In this document: positions 41,392 through 48,650 of the stretch, one piece after another | Numbering within the stretch: the stretch's first letter is position 1 | Layout: every line of letters starts with the position of its first letter | Origin: Fervidifonticultor_A sp037443565 | GTDB lineage: Bacteria > Sysuimicrobiota > Sysuimicrobiia > Sysuimicrobiales > Humicultoraceae | Direction of reading: 5' to 3' | Length of the DNA: 64,000 bases | Assembly (NCBI GenBank): GCA_037443565.1 | Contig: JBBIOB010000004.1 | Coordinates: 52,057-116,056 of the forward strand | The notes under the pieces: model-generated | Database searches by the model: none | The model's input: only the letters and a program-made list of their open reading frames with translations | What the model was told of the DNA's origin: nothing | Position numbers and translations under genes: made by a program

Positions 41392-42156
41392 CTACAAGAC
41401 GCTCAGGTTCCAGGCCTCCAGCTCGCGCAGCAGCCGGTCGTCGGTCATGTTGAGGTGGACGGGCGTCACCGAGACATATCCGTCAGCCAGCGCCCTGGCA
41501 TCGGTTCCCGGCTCGTCCGGCGCCGGCTGCCGTCGGCCGGTCAACCAGTAGTACTGCTGCCCTCGCGGGTCGGTGCGTCGCTCGAGCGCCGACAGGTACC
41601 GGCGGGCGCCCTGGCGTGTGAGCGCCACGCCCTTGAGCGCCTCTGCCGGCAGGTTCGGGACGTTCACGTTGAGCAGCGCGTCTTCGGGCAGGGGGCCCTC
41701 GAGGCACCGGCGGGCGAGCAGCTCGGCGAAGCGGCTCGCCACGTCGAACCGCACGTTCTCGAACGCGGCCACCGAGATGGCGATGCTCGGAATGCCGAGG
41801 ATGGCGCCCTCCATTGCGCCCGATACGGTCCCGGAGTACGTCAGGTCTCGGCCCAGGTTCGCGCCGACGTTGATGCCGGAGACGATCACGTCGGGACGCG
41901 TGGGGAGGAGTTCGAAGACGGCCAGGATGACACAGTCGGCCGGCGTCCCGTTGGTGGCCCAGGCCGTGACGCCCGGCGGGTACCCGTAGGCCGGTCGGGC
42001 GCGCAGCGGCTTGTGCAGCGTGATGGCGTGGCCGGTGGCGCTGCGCTCGTGCTCCGGGGCGACTACCGTCGTGTCGTGCGCGGCGGCGAACGTCTCGGCC
42101 AGGGCCCGCAGGCCCGGTGACGCGATGCCGTCGTCGTTTGTGAGCAGGACGCGCAT
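41392..42156 (-). CDS. surE: 5'/3'-nucleotidase SurE
   Basis: 254 residues. Metal-dependent nucleoside monophosphatase of stress survival. Starts MRVLLTNDDGIASPGLRAL (metal Asp pair), VVAPEHERSATGHAITL, TNGTPADCVILAV, DVIVSGINVGANLGRDLTYSGTVSGAMEG with conserved Asn. The closing VTPVHLNMTD is also standard. It is 14 nt downstream of the MEMO-family gene; cutA, memo and surE run together. Confidence 0.96.
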   Translation of the reverse strand: MRVLLTNDDGIASPGLRALAETFAAAHDTTVVAPEHERSATGHAITLHKPLRARPAYGYPPGVTAWATNGTPADCVILAVFELLPTRPDVIVSGINVGANLGRDLTYSGTVSGAMEGAILGIPSIAISVAAFENVRFDVASRFAELLARRCLEGPLPEDALLNVNVPNLPAEALKGVALTRQGARRYLSALERRTDPRGQQYYWLTGRRQPAPDEPGTDARALADGYVSVTPVHLNMTDDRLLRELEAWNLSVL

Positions 42157-42170
42157 GGTTGCGTGCAGGC

Positions 42171-43016
42171 CTACGCCGCCTCCAGGGCGACGGCCGCGTA
42201 GCCGACCACGCTGTCGTAGTCGCCGCCGGTCTCGGCAGACGTCGCATATCGCAGGACATCCACGCGATCAGCGCCCAGCCGCCCCGCCGCCCCGAGCACC
42301 GCGGCCGCCGGGCCTACACCGCACATGGTCAGCCCACGGTGCGCCGCGAGATCGAGCAGCCGTCCTGGATCGCGTCCCACAACCGCCTCGATGACCTGCC
42401 GGTCGATCTCCACCGCCTGCTCGTGCGGCACGTAGTGGCTGAGGTCGGTCGACGCGATCAGCAACCCGTCCACGGAGCCGAGCGCATCGGCCAGCGCTTC
42501 GGCCAGGTCGCCGGCGGTTGCGGCGTCCTGTTCGGCCATGACGATCGGAACCACCGGCCCATCGTACCCAAGGAACTGTACGAAGGGAAGCTGTACCTCC
42601 ACGCTGTGCTCGCCCGCATGCCCCCGGCCGTCAACAGCGATCCTGCGTCCCCTCAAGACTGCGACGACCTCATGAACGGTCGGCACCTCGCCGAGCGGCG
42701 TCTGCCACCGCGGATGGGGAGACAGCGCGATCGCTGGTCCGCGTCCCCAGTGATCCGGACCAACGATGATGACGACCCCGGGCCGCCGGCCCTCGGCCAT
42801 CCGGAGGTAGGCGCAGGCGGCCACGGGGCCCGAGAACATCAGGCCCGCGTGCGGCACCACCAGTCCAATCACCCGGCGAGAGCCCCAGGGCCGCGGTCTC
42901 CTCGCCGGGCCCTTGGGATGGTCGAAGCACCACTCGATCTGCCGCCGCAGCCGCGCGGGATCGCGCTCGTAGAAGGTGCCGCTAACCGCGGGCGGCCGGA
43001 CCGACGTCGCGTCCAC
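42171..43016 (-). CDS. amrB: AmmeMemoRadiSam system protein B (MEMO1 family)
   Basis: 281 residues. Motifs of the MEMO family: VRPPAVSGTFYERDP, GLVVPHAGLMFSGPVAACAY, VIIVGPDHWGRGPAIAL, GHAGEHSVEVQLPFVQFLG, IVMAEQDAATAGDLAEAL, ASTDLSHYVPHEQA. The fold is that of class III extradiol dioxygenases, with His residues able to bind metal. In prokaryotes it is usually grouped with an AMMECR1 protein and a radical SAM protein; neither is in this window. The start is GTG at 43016, directly after the cutA stop. Confidence 0.9.
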   Translation of the reverse strand: MDATSVRPPAVSGTFYERDPARLRRQIEWCFDHPKGPARRPRPWGSRRVIGLVVPHAGLMFSGPVAACAYLRMAEGRRPGVVIIVGPDHWGRGPAIALSPHPRWQTPLGEVPTVHEVVAVLRGRRIAVDGRGHAGEHSVEVQLPFVQFLGYDGPVVPIVMAEQDAATAGDLAEALADALGSVDGLLIASTDLSHYVPHEQAVEIDRQVIEAVVGRDPGRLLDLAAHRGLTMCGVGPAAAVLGAAGRLGADRVDVLRYATSAETGGDYDSVVGYAAVALEAA

Positions 43017-43361
43017 CTATGGCTCCTCGCGCGGGCTGGAATCGTCTCCGGAAACCTGCTCCTGCAGCCATGCCAGATAGGGCCGGGCTCCGTCCGCCAC
43101 GGGCAGCGCCAGCACCTCGGGGACCGTGTAGGCGTGCAGCGCCTCTACCCGCGCGATCAGCGCGGGTAGGCGGGGCTTCACCGTCTTGATGATGAGAAGC
43201 CACTCGGACGCGCGCTCAACGGCTCCCTGCCACCGGTAGGTGGACAGGACGCCCGGGACAATGTTCACACACGCGGCCAGACGCTCGCCGACCAGCGCGT
43301 CGGCGAGCCGCGACGCCTCGTCCGCGCTCCCGGACGTCACGAACACCACCAGGGGTTCCAT
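43017..43361 (-). CDS. cutA: Divalent-cation tolerance protein CutA
   Basis: 114 residues. CutA1 trimer family: VVFVTSGSADEASRLADALV, GERLAACVNIVPGVLSTYRW, EWLLIIKTVKPRLPALIARV, and HAYTVPEVLALPVADG with PYLAWLQEQV. The conserved Cys of AACVNI is present. The role in metal tolerance is disputed in the literature. The ATG at 43361 matches the family start. Its stop abuts the MEMO gene start. Confidence 0.95.
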   Translation of the reverse strand: MEPLVVFVTSGSADEASRLADALVGERLAACVNIVPGVLSTYRWQGAVERASEWLLIIKTVKPRLPALIARVEALHAYTVPEVLALPVADGARPYLAWLQEQVSGDDSSPREEP

Positions 43362-43392
43362 ACGGGATGCCGGTACGGTGCCGCCCAGACCC

Positions 43393-44556
43393 TCAGTCCT
43401 GCTCACGCCACCAGTCCGGCGAGAGGTCGCGCCTGGGTTTGACTTCACGAACGCTGGGACGGGACCCTGCCCGCTCCTTGGCGACGCGAGCCCGCAACTG
43501 CTCGAACTCGCGGAGGTCGGTGAGTACCTTGAGCGTGTTCCAGACGGCCTCCTCGACCTGCTCGCCTCCCTCGCGCTGCACCAGCGCGACCAGCGGCTCG
43601 ATCACCCGCTTGTTCCGCAGTTTCCCGAGGATCCGAATCGCGAGCCGCTTGACCTCGACATCCTCGTCTTCCAGCGACGTGATGAACTGCTCCGAGGCGC
43701 CGTCCCCAAAGAGCGCGAAGAGCACGCGCAGCGCGAAGCGCCGCACCTTGGGCATCGGGTTCTCGAGGGCGACCCTGAGCTGTTCGACCACCTCGGCGCG
43801 GGACCGGCCGGCGAACGCCTCGACGACGGTCCTTGACGGTTGGATGTCGCGGTCGCCGTGCGCCGGCTCCGCGCCGTCAAGCACCCCGCGCTCCTCGAGG
43901 CGGGCCAGCGTGGCCACGACGGCCTCCTGCAGGCGCGGATCGCGGAGGAAGAGGTCCACCAGCGGCTTGACGATCCGACTGTCCCCCACGCGGCCGAGGA
44001 CGGTCATCGCCGTGGCCTGGATGACTTGGCTGTCGCGGTCCAGCGCTTCGAGCAGGGCGTCGATGGCGCGCGGTCCGACATCCACCAGGATCTTCATCAC
44101 CTGGGGGCCGATCTTCCGCCGCAGCCCCTTGTCTTCGAAGGTGGCCATCAGTGCGCCGACCGCGTCGGGCCCGATGCGCACCAGGGCCTCGGTCGCAGCC
44201 AGTTGCAGCGAGCGCTCCCGCCGGGCCAGGGCCCGGATGAGCGGATCCACGGCGCCGCGATCCCGCATGTCGCGCAGCCCGTTCACCGCCTGCAGGACGA
44301 CCTGCTCGCTGCGATCGGCGAGCGCCTGCCTCAGCGCCTCCGCTGCGGACGGGCCGTTGATCCGCCGCAGCGCCATGACGGCGCTCTTGCGGACGTACTC
44401 GTCCGCGTCCTGGAGCGCCCGGGCCAGAGCGGCAACGGCGGCCTCGTCGCCGAGCTTGCCCAGGGCGTGGGCCGCGTCGCTGCGGACCGTCACGTCATGG
44501 CTGTCGAGCTGGCGCAAATACCGTTGAAGCTCGTCGGCCCTGGTGGCCTCCGGCAT
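43393..44556 (-). CDS. HEAT-repeat protein
   Basis: 387 residues consisting of about ten HEAT/PBS-type helical repeats. Examples are VRSDAAHALGKLGDEAAVAALARAL, VRKSAVMALRRINGPSAAEALRQAL, VVLQAVNGLRDMRDRGAVDPLIRAL and VKRLAIRILGKLRNKRVIEPLVALV. A charged tail follows. It is probably a protein-interaction scaffold; no catalytic domain is visible. GGAGG lies 7 nt before the ATG at 44556. It leads toward cutA, memo and surE with a 31-nt gap. The 216-nt divergent region upstream carries a promoter for the opposite strand. Confidence 0.88.
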   Translation of the reverse strand: MPEATRADELQRYLRQLDSHDVTVRSDAAHALGKLGDEAAVAALARALQDADEYVRKSAVMALRRINGPSAAEALRQALADRSEQVVLQAVNGLRDMRDRGAVDPLIRALARRERSLQLAATEALVRIGPDAVGALMATFEDKGLRRKIGPQVMKILVDVGPRAIDALLEALDRDSQVIQATAMTVLGRVGDSRIVKPLVDLFLRDPRLQEAVVATLARLEERGVLDGAEPAHGDRDIQPSRTVVEAFAGRSRAEVVEQLRVALENPMPKVRRFALRVLFALFGDGASEQFITSLEDEDVEVKRLAIRILGKLRNKRVIEPLVALVQREGGEQVEEAVWNTLKVLTDLREFEQLRARVAKERAGSRPSVREVKPRRDLSPDWWREQD

Positions 44557-44736
44557 CGCGGCTCCTCCCACTTCATCAAGACGGACTGACACGCCCGACG
44601 CTGCGCGGATCCGGCGCCATTGCTGGTACCCCGTAACTCCATTATGCACGAAATCCCCGTCCTCGACTACGGCCCCCGCCGCCAGGGGCCTGTGCGGCCG
44701 CAGCCGCAGGAGTGGACTGGGGGACCGGGGGAACAC

Positions 44737-44765
44737 TTGCGGGAGGAGCACAGGCTACCTATACT
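44737..44765 (+). promoter_or_regulatory. Sigma70-type promoter, leaderless, of the PD-(D/E)XK-like gene
   Basis: -35 TTGCGG (44737-44742), 17-nt spacer, -10 TATACT (44760-44765), then 7 nt to the ATG at 44773. The expected start of transcription is at or next to the A of ATG and no Shine-Dalgarno is present. Confidence 0.6.
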
Positions 44766-44772
44766 GGCGGTA

Positions 44773-45117
44773 ATGGAAGCACAGCCTTCCGCCCGCTTCG
44801 CGCACGCCAGCGAGGCGGAGTTCGCCCGGATCCTCGACTTCTACGGCATCCGATGGGAGTACGAGCCTCGGTCGTTCCCGCTGGAGTGGTCGGCCGAGGG
44901 CCGGGTGGTTGAGAGCTTCAGCCCCGACTTCTACCTCCCGGACTTCGATCTCTACATCGAGCTCACCACGCTGAAGCAGAGCCTGGTCACGCGTAAGAAC
45001 CGCAAGTTGCGCCGTCTCCATGAGCTGTATCCTCACGTGCGCGTGAAGATGTTCTACGGCCGTGACTATCGGAATCTGCTCGCCAAGTACGACCTGCAGC
45101 CGTCCGGCACGCGTTGA
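44773..45117 (+). CDS. Small PD-(D/E)XK nuclease-like protein upstream of hpt
   Basis: 114 residues, no named family recalled with certainty. FARILDFYGIRWEYEPRSFPLEW is followed by SFSPDFYLPDFDLYIELT, then LKQSLVTRKNRKLRRLHELYP and VRVKMFYGRDYRNLLAKYDL. PD...(D/E)xxx...K with strand-turn-strand pattern (PDFYLPDFDLYIELTTLKQ) is the PD-(D/E)XK endonuclease-like active-site layout. The TGA overlaps the hpt ATG (TGATG), so it is co-translated with hpt. The frame is also open back to 44620, but the promoter at 44737-44765 favours the ATG at 44773. Nuclease activity is inference. Confidence 0.65.
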   Translation: MEAQPSARFAHASEAEFARILDFYGIRWEYEPRSFPLEWSAEGRVVESFSPDFYLPDFDLYIELTTLKQSLVTRKNRKLRRLHELYPHVRVKMFYGRDYRNLLAKYDLQPSGTR

Positions 45118-45701
45118 TGCTCGCGCCGTCGCTCAAGCGCATCCTCTTCACCGAAGACCAGATCCGGGATCGCGTCCGGGAGCTGGGCCTAGAGATCACA
45201 CAGGACTACGCGGGACGCGATCTGCTCGTCGTGACCGTGCTCAAGGGCGGCTTCTACTTCCTGGCCGATCTGACGCGGGCGGTCGACCTGCCGCTGGCCA
45301 TCGACTTCATGGCGATCAGCTCGTACCGAGGCGGCAAGGGCGCCACCGGCGCCGTCCGGCTGATCAAGGATCTCGACGAGGAGACGACCGGGCGGCACCT
45401 GCTGCTCGTCGAGGACATCATCGACACCGGCCTGACGGCGTCGTACCTGCTCCGCGCGCTGCAGGCGCGGGATCCGGCGGACCTGGCGATCTGCACGCTG
45501 CTCGACAAGTCCGCGCGGCGCATCGTGGACACGCTGCCGATCCGCTACCGGGGGTTCGAGGTGCCCGACGAGTTCGTCGTGGGATACGGGCTGGACCACC
45601 GTCAGGTGTACCGCAACCTCCCCTACATCGCGGTGCTCGACCCAGCGGACGCGGGACCCGTCCCGGCGGGCGGGCCAGGCCAGGGAGGGCGCTCGGCGTA
45701 G
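45117..45701 (+). CDS. hpt: Hypoxanthine phosphoribosyltransferase
   Basis: 194 residues. Purine salvage: hypoxanthine/guanine + PRPP to IMP/GMP. Motifs: VVTVLKGGFYFLADLTRAV, DFMAISSYRGG (flexible loop Ser-Tyr), the PRPP motif LLLVEDIIDTGLTASYL, LDKSARR, and VPDEFVVGYGLDHRQVYRNLPYIAVL. The ATG at 45117 overlaps the stop of the upstream small gene. The C-terminus has an extra Gly/Pro-rich tail. Confidence 0.95.
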   Translation: MLAPSLKRILFTEDQIRDRVRELGLEITQDYAGRDLLVVTVLKGGFYFLADLTRAVDLPLAIDFMAISSYRGGKGATGAVRLIKDLDEETTGRHLLLVEDIIDTGLTASYLLRALQARDPADLAICTLLDKSARRIVDTLPIRYRGFEVPDEFVVGYGLDHRQVYRNLPYIAVLDPADAGPVPAGGPGQGGRSA

Positions 45702-45741
45702 GGGAGCGCGCGGCCGACCGCGAATCTCACCACGAGAGCCC

Positions 45742-45780
45742 CTTACAAGCAGTGCAGCGTATGTAGGGCAGCTTACAAGC
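45742..45780 (+). repeat. Direct repeat upstream of the NMT1-type transporter operon
   Basis: CTTACAAGC at 45742-45750 and again at 45772-45780, start-to-start 30 nt (about three helical turns). The second copy sits immediately before the GGAGGAGG ribosome site of the binding-protein gene. A repressor or activator binding site is possible. Confidence 0.4.
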
Positions 45781-45795
45781 GGAGGAGGAACACCG

Positions 45796-46839
45796 ATGAG
45801 GCGTGTGGTGCTCCTGATGGCGGCTGGGCTCGTGCTCCTTCTGGCCCTGGCCTCGCTGCCGGCGAACCCGGCGAACGCGGCGCCCCGGGCCACGACGTGG
45901 AAGTTCACCCTGGACTTCATCATCCAGGGACCGCAGGCACCGTTCCTGCTGGCGCTCGAGAAAGGATACTACGCCCGCGAGGGGATCACGCTCACGATCG
46001 ACCGTGGCTTCGGATCCGCGGACGCAGTGACCAAGATCGCCACGGGCGCCTACCAGCTCGGCTATGCCGACATCAACTCGATGATCGAGTTCAACGCGCG
46101 CAATCCCGGCCGGGAACTCGTGGCGATCGCCATCCTGCTCAATCAGCCGCCGTTCGCGATCCTGACGCTGCGGCGCGAGGGCATCACCCGGCCGGTAGAC
46201 CTCTACGGCAAGCGGCTGGGCGCGCCGGCCGGCGACGCGCCGCGGCGGCTCTGGCCCCTGTTTGCCAGGGCCGTGGGCCTGCCGGCCACGGCGGTCGAGT
46301 GGATCACGATGGACGTCCCGCTGCGCGAGCCCATGCTGATCCGCGGCGAGGTCAACGCGATCTCGGGCTTCTACTTCACGTCGTTCCTCAACCTGAAGGC
46401 CGCCCGGGTCGACCCCAACGACATCGTCGCGTTCATGTACAACGACCAGGGGCTGCCGCTCTACGGCAACGCGATCATCGCCCCGCCGTCCCTCCTCGAG
46501 CGCGAGCCCGAGGCGGTGCGCGGGTTCCTCCGCGCGTTCATCCGGGCGCTCCAGGACTCGATCACGAATCCGGCTGAAGCGGTCGCGGCGGTCAAGAAGC
46601 GCGACCCGCTCATCAACGAGGCCGTCGAGCTCGAGCGGCTGCAGCTGGCGATCCAGCACAACATCCTGACCCCCGACGTGCGCTCGCATGGATTCGGCGT
46701 GATCCGACCCGAGCGCATGGCCAGGTCGATCGAGCTCGTCGCAGACGCCTTCGGGCTTTCTACCAGACCGATGTGGTGGCAGGTGTTCACGGACAAGTTC
46801 CTCCCGCCGCGGGCCGAACGGATGCTGCCGGTGAGATAG
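45796..46839 (+). CDS. NMT1/THI5-like ABC transporter substrate-binding protein
   Basis: 347 residues. Signal peptide (VVLLMAAGLVLLLALASLPANPANA), then TWKFTLDFIIQGPQAPFLLALEKGYYAREGI, YQLGYADINSMIEFNARNPGREL, GKRLGAPAGDAPRRL, MDVPLREPMLIRGEVNAI, QGLPLYGNAII. The fold is shared by pyrimidine-precursor (ThiY), riboflavin-precursor (RibY) and sulfonate binding proteins. GGAGGAGG precedes the ATG at 45796. It is first in a complete SBP-ATPase-permease operon and is a paralogue of the orphan at 9614-10654. Confidence 0.92.
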   Translation: MRRVVLLMAAGLVLLLALASLPANPANAAPRATTWKFTLDFIIQGPQAPFLLALEKGYYAREGITLTIDRGFGSADAVTKIATGAYQLGYADINSMIEFNARNPGRELVAIAILLNQPPFAILTLRREGITRPVDLYGKRLGAPAGDAPRRLWPLFARAVGLPATAVEWITMDVPLREPMLIRGEVNAISGFYFTSFLNLKAARVDPNDIVAFMYNDQGLPLYGNAIIAPPSLLEREPEAVRGFLRAFIRALQDSITNPAEAVAAVKKRDPLINEAVELERLQLAIQHNILTPDVRSHGFGVIRPERMARSIELVADAFGLSTRPMWWQVFTDKFLPPRAERMLPVR

Positions 46840-47697
46840 TTGAACCAGCGCGATCAGGGCGGGGGCGCCGCCGCCCGCCTCGACGAGGCGACCGCGCCCC
46901 CGCCCACCAAGGATCCGTTCGTCCGCGTCGACAACGTCACGCTGGACTACCGGCACGAGAGCCAGAGTGTCCGTGCCATCGAAGGGGTGAGCCTGGAGGT
47001 CCGGCGGGGCGAGTTCGTGGCGGTCGCCGGGCCGAGCGGCTGCGGCAAGACCACCTTGCTGAAGAGCCTGGCCGGTCTCGTCTTGCCGACCGCCGGGACC
47101 ATTGCCGTGGGCGGGGTGACCGTACGCGGGCCGCTCAAGATCGTGGGGATGGCGTTCCAGAATCCGATCCTGCTCCCCTGGCGGCGGATGCTGGACAACG
47201 TCCTCCTCCCCCTGGAGATTGTCGCCCCCCACCGGGACCGGCTCAGGCGCGAGCGGGCCGGGTATGTGGAACAGGCGCGCGACCTGCTGGCCTCGGTCGG
47301 GCTCGACGGGTTCGAAGACCGTCATCCCTGGCAGATCTCCGGCGGCCAGCAGCAGCGGGCCAGCCTCTGCCGCGCCTTGATCCATCACCCCGAACTCCTG
47401 CTCCTCGACGAGCCGTTCGGGGCGCTCGACGCCTTTACCCGCGAAGAGCTCTGGTTGGTGCTGCAGAACCTGTGGCTGCAGCGCCGTTTCACGGTGGTCC
47501 TGGTGACCCATGACCTGCGCGAGGCCGTCTTCCTGGCCGACACGGTCTACGTCATGAGCCCCAGGCCGGGCCGGCTGATCCACGAGGTGCGGGTGGCGCT
47601 GCCCAGGCCGCGGACCCTCGAGGACGCGTTCAGCGCAGAGTTCACCGAGATGTACCACGAGATCCGCGCCCGGATCGGCGAGGCCCGAGGGACGTGA
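46840..47697 (+). CDS. ABC transporter ATP-binding protein (SsuB/TauB/ThiZ-like)
   Basis: 285 residues, starting at TTG 46840 immediately after the binding-protein stop. Walker A GPSGCGKTT, Q-loop GMAFQNPILLPWRRMLDNVLLPLEI, signature ISGGQQQRASLCRALI, Walker B LLLLDEPFGALDAFTREEL, H-loop LVTHDLREAVFLAD. NPILLPWRR and the DEPFGALD pattern are those of nitrate/sulfonate/thiamine-precursor importers. The last codons overlap the permease start (GTGA). The first ~25 residues are Gly/Ala-rich and not part of the fold. Confidence 0.92.
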   Translation: MNQRDQGGGAAARLDEATAPPPTKDPFVRVDNVTLDYRHESQSVRAIEGVSLEVRRGEFVAVAGPSGCGKTTLLKSLAGLVLPTAGTIAVGGVTVRGPLKIVGMAFQNPILLPWRRMLDNVLLPLEIVAPHRDRLRRERAGYVEQARDLLASVGLDGFEDRHPWQISGGQQQRASLCRALIHHPELLLLDEPFGALDAFTREELWLVLQNLWLQRRFTVVLVTHDLREAVFLADTVYVMSPRPGRLIHEVRVALPRPRTLEDAFSAEFTEMYHEIRARIGEARGT

Positions 47698-48473
47698 ACA
47701 TGGGCGATCGGCTCCGGGAATGGCTGCCGCCGCTGGCGGTGATCGTCGGATGCGTGGCCCTCTGGGAGGTCGGGGTCGCCGCGCTGCGCGTGCCGGTGTT
47801 CATCCTGCCCGGACCGTCCGCGGTCTGGGGAGCGCTGCTGCAGTGGCGCGACGCCATCTGGTTCAACGCCGCCCAGACGCTCTACACCACGCTGGCCGGC
47901 TTTGCGCTCGCGCTGGTAGGCGGCATGGGGTTGGGCCTGGCCATCGGCTACTCCACCCTTGTCTACCGCGCCCTGTACCCGCTGCTGATTGCGTTCAACA
48001 GCGTCCCCAAAGTCGCCATCGTACCGGTGCTCGTCATCTGGTTCGGCATCGGGACGGTCCCAGCCATCATCACGGCGTTCCTGATCTCGTTCTTCCCGAT
48101 CGTCGTCAACGTGGCGACCGGGCTTGCCACGCTCGAGCCCGAATGGCAAGACGTCCTCCGATCGTTGGGCGCCAGCAAGCGCCAGATCTTCGTCAAGATC
48201 GGCATCCCAAGGTCGCTCCCCTACTTCTTCGCCTCGCTCAAGGTTGCGGCGACCTTGGCGTTTGTCGGTGCCGTCATCGCGGAGACGGTGGCCGCCAACC
48301 GCGGCATCGGCTACCTGATGATCTCCGCGAGCGCCCGGTTCGAGGTGCCACTGGTGTTCGCCGGGCTGGTGGTCGTCGCGGCCATGGGCGTTGCGCTCTT
48401 CGCGGCGTTCGCGGTGTTCGAGCGGCGGCTGACCGGCTGGGCGTACCGGGGACAGACGATCATCGCCGGCTGA
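47694..48473 (+). CDS. ABC transporter permease (SsuC/TauC/ThiX-like)
   Basis: 259 residues with six helices (PPLAVIVGCVALWEVGVAAL, LYTTLAGFALALVGGMGLGLAIG, VPVLVIWFGIGTVPAIITAFLISFFPIVVNVATGL and others). The EAA-type loop is VLRSLGASKRQIFVKIGIPRSLPYFFASLKVAATLAFVGAVIAE. It completes the importer with the two preceding genes. The GTG at 47694 overlaps the ATPase stop. Substrate class (thiamine or riboflavin precursor, or sulfonate) is inferred only from family resemblance. Confidence 0.92.
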   Translation: MNMGDRLREWLPPLAVIVGCVALWEVGVAALRVPVFILPGPSAVWGALLQWRDAIWFNAAQTLYTTLAGFALALVGGMGLGLAIGYSTLVYRALYPLLIAFNSVPKVAIVPVLVIWFGIGTVPAIITAFLISFFPIVVNVATGLATLEPEWQDVLRSLGASKRQIFVKIGIPRSLPYFFASLKVAATLAFVGAVIAETVAANRGIGYLMISASARFEVPLVFAGLVVVAAMGVALFAAFAVFERRLTGWAYRGQTIIAG

Positions 48474-48606
48474 TGCTCCTCCCCGGAGGGGCCTCCCGGC
48501 TCTCCCGAAGGGGGGTGCCGCCACTTCGTCCTGCCACCCCGCCGGCTCAGGTGCGCAACCGATGCCGAATCCGGATGGTCGGCCGTAGGATGGAAGCGTC
48601 ATGCTG

Positions 48607-48632
48607 GCGCCGTCCGTCGCGACGGACGGCGC
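48607..48632. promoter_or_regulatory. Perfect 26-bp palindrome before the family 5 binding-protein gene
   Basis: GCGCCGTCCGTCG followed by CGACGGACGGCGC with no spacer; 13-bp arms match completely. It ends 18 nt before the ATG at 48651 and just before the AGGAGGG ribosome site (48640-48646). In DNA it could be a dimeric regulator site; in RNA a hairpin next to the ribosome site. Confidence 0.6.
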
Positions 48633-48650
48633 ACCATCAGGAGGGATAAC

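Noticed and set aside
45727..47658. A 643-codon antisense open frame over the NMT1-type binding protein and ATPase
   Set aside because: Same GC-shadow composition; no motif; covered by clear sense genes.
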